Assembly: GCA_015680685.1 (NCBI GenBank)
Contig: MNCI01007802.1
Location: 57,780-121,779 of the forward strand
DNA from: Gnetum montanum
Taxonomy: Eukaryota > Streptophyta > Gnetopsida > Gnetales > Gnetaceae
Length of the DNA stretch: 64,000 nucleotides
Direction: 5' to 3'
In this document: positions 44,126-54,661 of the stretch, one piece after another
Layout of the letters: every line of letters starts with the position of its first letter
How positions within the stretch are numbered: position 1 is the first letter of the stretch
The notes under the pieces: model-generated
Database searches by the model: none
Seen by the model: the letters and a program-made list of their open reading frames with translations, nothing else
What the model was told of the DNA's origin: nothing
Made by a program: the position numbers and the translations under genes

Positions 44126-47100
44126 GCAACCAAGGATAGCTAACCATGAGGCAACAAGCACAACAAGGATTCTACAATTTTTTTTTCTTCAATTTTTTTT
44201 GGCATGTAGAATGGGGTAGATCCTAGGCATGTCATGCACCACTAGGGCCATGGGGTGACTGCACCCCATAGTATGGTAGTAAGGGTTGTAGGGGTGATTA
44301 TGCCTTACAGTGTGGTGGGACAGCCATAGAGACCATGAGGGTGTGCAGTGCTAGAGCACTTTTTTGTTTTATTCTTTTTGTTTTGAAATTTTTTTTGAAA
44401 AGTTAGGGCTATTCTGAGGTGTGATCATAGGGGTTGTGGTTGTGGTTGGCTCTAGGGACATGGCTGTAGGGACAATGGCCATGGTTGGCTCTTGGCAACA
44501 TGGCTGTAGGGACAATGGCCATGGTTGGCTCTTGGTAGTAATTCTTTTCCTTTTCCTCTCTTCTTTCTTGAAGAGAGCCAATAGTGGTGGAGGGCACAGG
44601 GTGTGGTAGGCATGGTGGTCGACACTATGATAGGGCACTATGCATAGAGAGAATTGGGGTAGTATCTAAGACTTCACTCCTTATGGGCCATAGCTAGGAC
44701 TATGCTCCATAGGCCTTGGAAGCATAATTGATGCTAAGTGTTTGACAAAATGGTGTCTACAGTGAAAGTTAGTTTTTCTTTTCGGGACTATGCTCTGTAG
44801 GGAAAATAGTTGGGAGTTAGAAAATTTTTTAGTCTAGGACTACACTCTACATTTTAAAGTGTAGCTAGGGTGCTCCTAGAGTTAAAAAAACCTCATCCTC
44901 TTCTCAAACTATGCTCTCCACTAACGCAATCCAAAGCTAGAAAAATTTTGCAACTTTTCCAAACTATGTTGTTTGGAGTTAGAAAAAATCTTGCAAAAAT
45001 TCTATAAATCATGCATAATGCTAAACTTACGAAATGTAACAAAGCTAAACCTGTAATGATGCTAAAATTGTAGACTATAATGATGCTAAAGTTGTGAAAA
45101 CATGTTATACCCTAGTGAGTACTAAGCACGTTAAATGGATTAGTTGACGTCTTATACTCATGGAACACCAGGGGGCGTATTGTCAAAATTAAAAATTTTG
45201 CTAATCTTTACTAACTTAATTTAATAATTTTATGTTAAAATTTGCATCTATGTATGTATACTAACAATTTTTTTATTGCTTGGTGGTTGCAGGGCGCAAT
45301 TGAAGCCTATCTTGATCATCATGGAGCTTGTGGGCATCCTATGCTACATAATTGAGCTTGTTCCTAACACACCTACACCAAATATGTAGATGGGTCACCA
45401 AGTGGTGTGATTCTGGACAAGGGCTCATAAGTTTTAAGAATTTCTACTACAATAGTTTAGTATGATCATGTGGTCACACTTGGCTGTGAAGGATGCTAGT
45501 GCCATCATGGAGACATTTTTCCCCAGGACTAACTGGGACATCCTGAAGTTCATGTCCAATGAGCCTACTACTGGTGATGATGGAGTAGGTAGTTTAAGCA
45601 AAGGCTCTAGGGATGCTCATCACCTAGGATATGGCACATGGTAGGGTTTAGTTGTTATAATAAGAGCAACACCATTTTCATTGCATTGCGAGTGCACACC
45701 TTGTTTCAAAACCCACCTAGAACTATCTACTACACCAAAGGGTAAGTGCTCTCATGGTCTTTGTAGTGTTTCTTTGGTATTAGCTCATGCTAAGTGGCTA
45801 ATGACTCATGCTTAATGCCAGATTTATAGTTGATGAGGAGGGCCTACATGATGAGGCAAATGCTCTAGCCTTGACTCATATTGCCTTAGAGGTATTTTTA
45901 TTAAGTATGAATGTTCAAGTAGCTATGCTTGAGTAGGTGAGGTCCAATCTAGAGATCTACCCTACTTAGTACCCAAGGGCATATGAGCGATGCAAGACCC
46001 ATGATTGGTTGGATGAGCAGTGGGCTACCGATGTGATTAATATAGAAGAGGTGCTTGCACCACCACTCTGTCTAACACTCTATTTGTGCCATGTATGTGT
46101 CTAAGCTTTAGGTTACTTGCTTTCTCATGTGCACCTATTAGTTTTTCTTTGCATGATGCTAATGTTGTTTTTCCTTGGTTGCAATAGTGGTTAGTTTTAG
46201 CGAGGTGACGATGGTCACCATAGGCTGCATAGAGGCCACCCTCTTCATGAAGTATGGTGATGTGGAGGTTACATAGCATTAGTTGTACCACAAGGACTCA
46301 GATGCATTAACCACTTAGCTCATGTGTGTAGGGTTGATGTACCTATTCTTGAACCTTAGCCTAAGTATCCCAGTGGCCAAAATGGTTACCATCATTGACT
46401 CCTTTAGCAAAAACATTAGGCAGTTTGTCATCCAAGTGCACGATGTGAGGGTAGTGCTAAACCTTAGTGAGGCCTTCTTTGTTAACCTCTTTGGACTCTC
46501 CACTAATGGCTTCTTGATTGCTAATAAGGCCACTAGTGAGGTGGACCGCAGAGGGGAGATTGAGGGCTAGTTACAGGCCACCTGATCTTAGAAGGTCATA
46601 GTTATTGAGGATGCACTTGTGCTTGAGGTATGAGAGCTCTACATGCTTTTTTGTGCATGTGCCTTTTCCAAGTTACTCTCACAAGGAAAGATCATTTAGG
46701 TGATGCAAGAATGGGTGATGAAAGAGGTGCTATAGGAGGATGCAAGATTCAACTAGGCTACCTACATCACCACTGGCTTACATGTGGAGATCTTTCAATT
46801 GTGATTCAACCTCTAATAAAGGTCTCACACTCACTTCACGTTCTTTGTAGGATATCTATCAATGTTTGCAGAGCTCTTAGTGAGGCATGAAAATTGATAA
46901 TAGGTTGTGCAATACCATGAGTAGCTCTCTAAGCCATGGATTAATTACATGTTCATGAACACTCATGTGTGAGACCACCCCCCAGAGGAGATCGATAAGT
47001 CATTATCCATAACAACTAAGTGTCCCATATGGCAATCACGACAACACAAGCAAAGGTCCCCTAGTTGGCACTAGGGACATCAACAAGGTAAACCAATACA

Positions 47101-48884
47101 TTGCAAAGATCATGGGACTATCTATAGCTAAAATCAAGAGGCCACATCCTATAGAGGAGGTTGCCCCTAAGGTCAAAAGGCTAAGTGGCAAGAAGATCCA
47201 TATCAAGCTTCAAAGCTTATGCACAGAGGTTATATGTTAGTACATGTAACTTGTTAGATTCATTAACTGTATTAATGTATTTTTATATTTTTATATTTTT
47301 TCCTATTATGTTATGCTACTAACATGCTAATGTGTGCTAATATATGCTAAAGTGTGCTAATGTGTTATGGGTGTAAATTGCAGAAATAGGGAAGAGGCCT
47401 ACTAGAGTAGAGGTCAAAGTTATAGCAGAAGAAGTGCCCCATCAAGTTAAGGTAGGGAAAGCTCATGAAGATGAGCTACATGAGGCCACAAACACCCTCC
47501 AACAGTTAGAGGAGGAGAGGCTAATTCACCCTAATGGGGGTAAATTTGATAGCATGTTTAATGGTGTGTAGCTAAGTGAGCCCCCTACACTTAGACCTAA
47601 GGGCTTGCTAGGTAAGTGATTTGGATTGCCATCTATTATTGCCCTTTCCTCTAGCATCTTTAGCTATTTGGTTATATGCTAATTGCATCATTGTGTTATA
47701 CCCTTAGATGTGCCTGTCAATGGTTCCACATCTACCTATCACATGGAGCCATGGGTAGCCATGCTTGACAAGTTTACCTTCATGGAAGACATCATGGAGG
47801 ACATGGTGGATCATTTACAATAGGTAGATCTCAAGCTTGGTATGTGCATGATGTTGCTTTGCTTATGTTGCTTTACTGATTGAATGCTTAGTTTGTAGCT
47901 AAGCTTGATCAATTGTTGCATGCCTATAGGTTTTAAGCTTCAATGGGATTTGAGCTGGGTGGCCAAGGTGGATGCCATCCTTGAACTCCCTCCTAAAGTG
48001 GATTAGCTATCTCATCACATGTACCAAACATCAAGTAAGTGCATGATTTTCTATGCATGTACACAAGTTGCAAGAGAGATTGACTAGCCAAAACACAAAG
48101 ATCAAAGATCTTTAGTCTAGATATGACTTTCTAGTGGCTAGGTCATAGGGAGACAACACCTAGTGAACTTCTAAGATAGAGTATGCTCATTATTGGTCAA
48201 CTCTCAGAGGAAAAAACAATGCCACTTGGAAGGTGATTGAGCAGTAGCTATAGATGGATTTGCTAACCTAAAAGAACCAAGACTAGAAGAATTATAACAA
48301 TAAGGTGTATTGATGGGGGTAGACTTAGAATAACCACAAGCACCAATACAAGCATGAGCATGATGCATACCTTCAGTGGTACAAAGAGGAGTTTGTCAAA
48401 CATCATGCCTCAAGATGTTTCTTGAGGTGATTGGTGGGAGGTAGGCCTATGAGTTATCCACTCGACATACCATGGTGAGTTGTCAATTCTAGAGCTAACT
48501 TTCTAAGACTTCAAGAGAGGCTTCCTCTACTATGTTTTCTATGGAGCTGCCCACATGACCCTCCATGGACAAAGGTAAGACTTTCGTGGGGATTGACTTT
48601 GGTGAGGAGGATTGGATATAACTTTCTGAGGATGAGATCCTTTGGCATTTGAAGGATAGTCTTGGAAAGTTACCTCCATAAGTGACTCATGCAGGACCCT
48701 CTTAGGTTAGCTTTTTATTTCTTATGCTCCTCTGGAGTTAGTTTGTATATTTCATATTTGCCTACTAATTGTGTATTTTTTGTTATTTTTATGGCAACAG
48801 GTACTAGGCAATGTTACAGGCCCTAATGGCATAGTGGAGGAAGAAGAATCTCCACCCCTACCTAGTGCCACTAGTTTAGCATGA
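44123..48884 (+). pseudogene. Antisense multi-exon gene inside T5 (unknown function)
   Basis: It lies on the strand opposite to T5 gag-pol, between protease and RT. Exons inferred from splice sites: 45,293-45,741; from 45,822; from 46,188; 47,384-47,611; 47,708-47,839; 47,940-48,705; 48,801-48,884 (stop TGA). The last four match the T6 antisense gene exon by exon. Phase-1 junctions are shared (D-V-P-V in T5 and D-E-G-S in T6; G-F-K-L-Q-W-D and G-A-K-L-R-W-D), as are blocks such as NHKHQYK and an acidic C-terminus. An earlier segment near 46,322-46,570 reads VHDVRVVLNLSEAFFVNLFGL, vaguely like the N-terminal domains of plant transposon-encoded proteins. There are many stops, so it is a pseudogene. 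Exons before 47,384 are uncertain. Confidence 0.65.
44421..44540 (+). repeat. 40-bp tandem repeat, about 2.5-3 copies
   Basis: TGGCTGTAGGGACAATGGCC starts at 44,461 and 44,501, each followed by ATGGTTGGCTCTTGG; a partial unit precedes. It falls in the 5' part of the antisense gene. Frames on both strands across it (44,369-44,638) are repeat artefacts. Confidence 0.9.
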
Positions 48885-49119
48885 CCGAATCCAGCCCTAC
48901 TATTGGACATATTTTTTTTTTGTTTTTGCATTCTTGTTGTATTTTTTGCTACATGATGTTGATGCTCATGCTATGTACTATTATTCATGTGAGATGTAAT
49001 GAATGCGTTTGATATATATAGTATGTAATGTGTAAACAACCATGGTTATTTGCTATGTGTTTACTATGTTGATATTGTAATGGATTGATGTGCTAAGTTA
49101 AGATCATGCAATGGTAATT

Positions 49120-49440
49120 GACCAGGCCATTGCAAGCCCCATGCTAGTTTAAGGCCATAGCAAGAGGACTAATGCTAATTTAAGGTCGTTTCAGGCCTCA
49201 ATGCCAGTTTAAGGTCATTGCAATCCATGATGATAGTTTTAGTCCATTCTAGGCTATAGATGCTAGTTTAAATCCATGGTAGGCCATGTGTTGCTACTTT
49301 AAGGCTATGGTGGTCATAATGTTGGGATTAACAGTGGTAGTTTAAAGCCATTTTAGGCCCTGTGTTGCCAATTTAAGACCATGGTGGGCTATACATTGCT
49401 AGTTTAAGGTCGTGGGAGGCCATGTATTGTGATTTCTTAT
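49120..49440 (-). repeat. T5 spacer array, protease-side part
   Basis: About nine imperfect units of 35-40 bp with core GCTAGTTTAAGGCCATG. The same motif as in T1, T2 and T6. Confidence 0.85.
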
Positions 49441-49699
49441 TTTTCAAATTCTAGTTTTTTTATGATTTTTGTGCATTTTAATGTTTTTATGTGTTAAGCT
49501 AATAACTTAATGCATTCATTTGTTTTAATGTTCGGACTAAAAAAGTGAACGCGTAAGCTAAGAGAAATGCATAAAAAAAGGAACTAAATGTGTGAACTAG
49601 ACAAAACAATGTGTAATCTAAATAAGCAATCTAAATGTAAATGTGTAAACAAATGCAATGTAAGAAAAAGGTGAAATTCATGATGTAGAAGTGAACGAC

Positions 49700-50600
49700 A
49701 GGTAAGCACCTAGCACATTTTGGGCTAAGGAGGTACATTAGTTATGCAACTACTTCCTAACCTAATGTAGGTTAGGAGGTGCATAGGGCCTAGACTGTAC
49801 TATGCGGTATTCCCCTTTATCTTCATCTACTATATCAAAGGATAATTTAACCCATAAAACATCGTTCAGGAGGCTGTTGGATTCCTTTTTCATTTTAGGT
49901 GGACCTACGTCATGCATTTTGCTATTATCTTTATTTTGGGTACATCATCAAGAAACTCCTACTTTGACCTGTGCTCCATATCTATGTTGTTAATGGCTAG
50001 AGGTGTTGCATTGTCACCATAGATAATAACCTCACCACCTTCATATGGAAGGTTGGATTTCTTGGTGGATGGGAGAGGAGACAACCCATAATTGGGCTAG
50101 CCAAGGCCTAACCAAGATTAGGTTGAAGCTTGGCATCTCCTCTATTATAATAAACTCCATAGTGGTGGGGAATTTCTCCCCTACCATGAAGGCTATTAGT
50201 ATAATTCCCTTAACAACAACATGTAACGCATTGAGGGACTTTAGGAACATTGTTTTTGTTTCCTTGATCTAGTTGATGAGGCCTAACTTATCAATGATAG
50301 TGTATGGGATGATGTTTGTTGCTTCCCCATCATCGACATGCACCCTTCGAATTTTGCATTGCCCAATGCATATAGTGATGAATATGGATGTTGTGATGAC
50401 CTAGCCCTTCTTAGAGACAACCTTAATTACCTTGTTGCAAAATGCGAGGGGTATTAAACTCGATTCCTATGGTGCAAGAGGTAACATCATAGCATAGATG
50501 GAATGTTCATCTACTAGGATGTCTTCCATAACAAGAATGAAGGTCAACATCTAGACTAGTGCATTGCGTGGATGGATGAGGTCATAATCAGGTCATACAA
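49700..50600 (-). pseudogene. T5 aspartic protease and tail, broken
   Basis: 50,041-50,250 reads GEKFPTTMEFIIIEEMPSFN, LILVRPWLAQLWVVSSPIH, equivalent to T6 near 58,330-58,440. The active site near 50,310-50,350 reads VHVDDGEATNIIPYTI-like, again DDG. The tail at 49,755-49,790 keeps PNLH, VRK with Trp and Gln turned to stops. Broken. Confidence 0.75.
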
Positions 50601-52735
50601 GCTTAGCGTTGTGTTTCTCTACATTAAGGCTTACTTTACCTAGGCTGATGTATCTATGAAGTCCTTTCCATTGTCTATTTTTTTGGCCTTGATCTTCTTG
50701 ATGTGTCCTAAGAGATAGATGTCTCACAAAGGGGACTTGGGCTTGGCTTCCTTGGCCTATTTAGAACCCTCAATGCTTAGTTTCCAGTTGCTAGTAGTGG
50801 CCTCCTTAATTGATTTGGCCATGGGAACTACGAATAGGGGTATGAGCTTTGATGGACTAGCACTCTTTTCTCCTAATTTTTCCTAATGATTTTATTAGCA
50901 AGATGCTCATTAGGCCTCCCAGGTTGCCACCTAGATGGTTTGTTAGTATTGCATATAGGATGGAACCTTAAACGAGAAGGGACCGATGCATTACTCACTA
51001 CTAGACTCTAGGTAGGTGAGGAGCTAGCATGTTGCAACACTGTGACAACAAAGGATGACTAGGCTATTGCTATAGTGACATGTTGCAAGACCCTAACCAT
51101 AAAGGGTGTTGTGGGTGCCTAAGGTGAAACTTTGATGATAAAACAGGACCTTGCACTTACGGAGACCAAGAGGGCCCTTGTGTTGCCAAAGGGCATATAT
51201 ACCATGAATGGATGCTACATTGATTTTGTGTTTTCATCAATGCTAATGGCATTGATGACATAGCCGACACTATCTATGTTTAGAGGATCCTTGTAGACCC
51301 TCATAGATTGGTTTAATGGATGAACTTGGTTAGTGGCATCAAGGACTAGCTTGCCTCTATCAATCATTCTTTGAATGTCATCTTGCCAGGCTAGGAAAAA
51401 GTTAGTGTTGTGGCTAGGCAACTAATGGTAGTGACAAAACCAGTCTAGCCCAAAGTGTTTAGGGACTAGAGGCTCATTTGGAACTATAGCCAAGGGATTC
51501 CTTAGAAGCTTGTAGTATCTATCATGTCTTTTGTGAGCCTCCTTGGACATCTACTTGTACTAGATACATCTAGCCTTCAACGGTTGGTCCAAGAGTTTCA
51601 ATGGTTTGAGGGGCAATGGGGTGTACTTTGAGAGATCATTTTGCTCAAATTTGGGCCTAGGAGTAGCTTGCCCTGTGGCCATTGATGATGTAGGTTGGTT
51701 GGTTGTCCCAATGCTAGGGCCAGTAGTTTTTTTATTAGCTAGGGCCTTGGGTGGCCTAGCCATTGGCTTGGCATTGGTTGTCTTGGCCTCTTTGGCCATA
51801 GCTACCATGGTTGTAGTTTACTTACCCTTGTTCTTATTTTTTCTTGGCATTGAGGTTCTTATAGGCCATGTAGGCTAGGTCCTTACTGGCTTTTTCTACA
51901 TCCTATATGCTCTTAGTTTGCGCAAACACTTGGCTTAGGTACTATAGGGCTAGATAGTATAGTTTTAACTTAATAAATTCGTTAACTGCATCCTTGAAAA
52001 TGGCCAGAAGGTGCATTTCAATAATTGGCTCATGAATTTCATTTAGTGAGGTGCTCCTATGTTGGATAAATTTCTACACAGGCTCTAGGTGGCCCTACTT
52101 GATTTGCATAAGTTGGTCTAGGGTCACTTCTGGCTTCAAGTTGTACTTGATGCACATGATGAATTGGCTCAACAGATCCTCCAAAGATGAAATAGAGGCC
52201 CTAGGTAGCACACAATACCAGTCTAATGCCTTACTAGCTAGTGACATGGTGAACACACATATGATGTCAAGTGACCATGCTTGTAGTAAAAGACACTCAT
52301 ACTTGAATGTTACTAGGTGTGCATTAGAGTTCCCTTCATCATTGTATTTGGTAAATTGGGGTAGTGGCACTCTAGTAGGTAGAGTTAATGGTGGAATAGT
52401 AGGACTTATCAAGTTGTCCTAGTAGAAGTCCATCATGTGAATTGTTTCGAAGGAGGTAACCTTGAGCTACTTAATCTCTTCTGTTAGGGTATGGATTACT
52501 AGAATGCTTGATCAAGTTCTAGGATGTTGTAGTAGGCTACACCAATTATGCTACCCACTATGCCGATTGTGTGATCCATGACTTGGTTATAGGTTGTGGG
52601 ACCACATGAGATCGTTGTTGTATGGGCTATGCTATGGTCATAGTGGCTAGAGCCAACTGCACATATGTGGGTTGGACAACTATGGAGGATGCTGATGAGA
52701 GAAGCAGGATGTAAGATGCCTAAGTTGTTTGTGGC
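50601..52735 (-). pseudogene. T5 gag, interrupted by T6
   Basis: 52,095-52,412 has PPLTLPTRVPLPQFTKYN, ECLLLQAW, SKALDWYCVLPRASISSLEDL and QFIMCIKYNLKPE. 51,560-51,808 is the Thr/Ala/Pro-rich linker. 51,215-51,470 has the region after the zinc knuckle (WQDDIQRMIDRGKL); the knuckle itself is decayed near 51,410-51,450. Gag is cut at 52,735/52,740 by T6, and its N-terminal part resumes at 63,835. Confidence 0.8.
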
Positions 52736-52740
52736 TGAGG
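52736..52740. repeat. Target-site duplication of T6 (left copy)
   Basis: TGAGG before the LTR; repeated at 63,830-63,834. Confidence 0.92.
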
Positions 52741-52892
52741 TGAAACATCACAAAATTCTAAGCTTTGTACTTCCCCAGCAAAAAGTAGGTCCCTGCGACC
52801 CACAGGTAACCGTGGCTACAGTTGGCGTCACACATTGCAACTTTGGAGGACAAAAGGCTTCATTTTCACTAAGTGTACATCCCCAACATAGA

Positions 52893-53222
52893 CGCCCAGC
52901 GTATACGCCCAAGCTCACACCTACAGCGTATACGCCCAGCGTATACGCCCGGCACCCTAGCGTGTATGCCCTGGTACTGCAGATGCACATGCTCGACGAC
53001 AGAATCTCCAAAGGCAGAATGAAGACAACACTAAAGAGCAAGGATTGAAGCAAGTGGACATCCATCAGCGTATACGTCTGGCGTGTACGCCCAGCATCCA
53101 TCAGCATATACGCCCGACCCTCAGCATCTTCACCCACGTTCACGCACTCTCAGCACATACAGCATATACGCCCCGCGTATACGCCGACCTGATGTGGCGT
53201 ATACGCCCAGCATATACGCCCA
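52893..53222. repeat. Iterated GCGTATACGC palindromes in T6 U3
   Basis: Five exact copies of the self-complementary decamer GCGTATACGC plus about seven one- or two-base variants (mostly CG to CA/TG), often followed by CCAGC or CCCGGC, upstream of the TATA box. The same array is in the 3' LTR (62,763-63,145) with more decay. Confidence 0.9.
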
Positions 53223-53268
53223 ACACTTGTAATATTGTACATTTGTAAATTGTGTGCACCCGGTCAAC

Positions 53269-53317
53269 GCGCCACGTGTCGCCCAACCCGAGTTTAGCAT
53301 AACAACCTGTATAAAAA
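53269..53317 (+). promoter_or_regulatory. T6 5' LTR core promoter (G-box/ABRE-like plus TATA)
   Basis: GCCACGTGTCGCC near 53,271-53,283 contains CACGTG and ACGTGTC, the core of G-box/ABRE sites. TATAAAAA follows at 53,310-53,317. Both are conserved in the 3' LTR (CCACGTGTC near 63,196; TATATAAAAA at 63,231). Confidence 0.7.
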
Positions 53318-53911
53318 CCCTGATTTTCCACTTCACCAGGTCAGTTGGCAAAATCCCGAAGCATACCAGAGAACATTTACGCTGTGCACCAAAGCTGAAG
53401 CCCTCTTACGCTGGAAGCCTCGTACGCTGTATATACTCTCTACGCTTCGCCTACCCTGCGAACAACAGTCATCCCTGTATACACCGGGGCTTTTCGTCCG
53501 CCTTGTGTTCCCACACGACTGTGTTAGATCGGTGCACTGTACTTTGACTCTGCAATATCATTGTTTACATTTGCTACATAAGTTCTTTTACAATTTTATG
53601 TCAATTTAGCCCACGAACTGTTTACGCCTGTTTATGCTCATGCTTCGTTTGCATCCATTTATGCTTTACGCTGTTCTGTTGCCTTGTTTACGCCCGCACA
53701 TCGTTCACGCATAACCCAGCATATTAGCATTTTGCGTACATGTGGGGAAATCCTTGTCTGATCCGCGTGCGGACCACCCAAGGTACTCTTCCTTTGTCGC
53801 ATTCCAGCTCGTCCTCAGGTGAAGGCAGGGTCTTCTGTACGCATCCTGTGATCCCGCGGCCTCTGTTTTTCCTTCCAGCTGGAGACCGATGATTTCAGGC
53901 GATACAAAAAT

Positions 53912-53928
53912 TGGCGCTAGAAGGAAGG
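53912..53928 (+). promoter_or_regulatory. T6 primer binding site
   Basis: TGGCGCTAGAAGGAAGG, five bases after the LTR end, homologous to the T1 site. I cannot name the matching tRNA. Confidence 0.75.
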
Positions 53929-53939
53929 CCTCCTAAAAC

Positions 53940-54600
53940 CCATGTCTGCAAATTTCCCAGCATCTACGCTGTTAAGCGTCTACGCCGCCAACTGCACGCT
54001 GCTCCTTGCTAAAACCCGTCAGTGGTTACGCTGCCCAGCCTAAAACCCCAGCCTGTAACTGTCCAACATCTACGTTGTTCAATATTTACTCCCCCTCGTA
54101 AAAATTCCCTCTAAAAACCATACGCTACCTTGTTTATGCTGAGCTTTACTTTTACGCTGTGCATCGTTTATGCTTTGTGATTATTTACACCCTGCATTGT
54201 TTACGCTGAGCTTTGCTTTTACGCTGTGCATCGTTTACGCTATCATTGTTTACGCCCTGCATTGCTTACGCTGAGCCCCGTTTACGCTGAACCTTTTTTA
54301 CGCTGAGTCCATTTTACACTCCCTTGTTTTTTACACTCCCCTGTTTTCACACTACAACTGGTTTACGGTGTGACCTGTTTTACGCTGAGCTTGTTTTACC
54401 CTCCTCACTTTTACGCTGAGCCTTGTTTTACGTTGTCTTGCTTACGCCGCACCCTTTCGCACGCTGTACCTTTACGCTGTACACTGTCTGGCGTATACGC
54501 TGAGCCACTTACGCCGTAGACTCGTCTACACTCAACGCCTACGCTGACCATATACGTTTTATACGCTGTCACTATACGCCGTCCATTGAAGCGTATACTC
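53940..54600 (+). repeat. T6 leader with TTTACGCTG-type degenerate array
   Basis: More than 20 copies of TTTACGCTG/TTTACGCC/ATACGCTG-like units with 10-25 bp spacing, densest at 54,120-54,480. The motif already begins in the LTR U5 (53,590-53,730). Untranslated; gag starts at 54,662. Confidence 0.8.
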
Positions 54601-54661
54601 CGCATACTACACGACACTAACTTCGCATCTTCAGACAGATTCACCTCCATGACATATCATC

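Larger units (their letters stand above)
52741..53906 (+). repeat. T6 5' LTR
   Basis: 1,166 bp, TGAAACATCAC to GGCGATACA. The U3 contains a long palindrome array; the TATA box is at 53,310. CG-rich compared with the surrounding DNA. Open frames across it (52,665-53,351) follow the repeats and are not genes. Confidence 0.93.

Noticed and set aside
45462-45644. 60-residue plus-strand frame considered as a separate small gene
   Set aside because: It falls within the first inferred exon of the T5 antisense gene and has no independent features.
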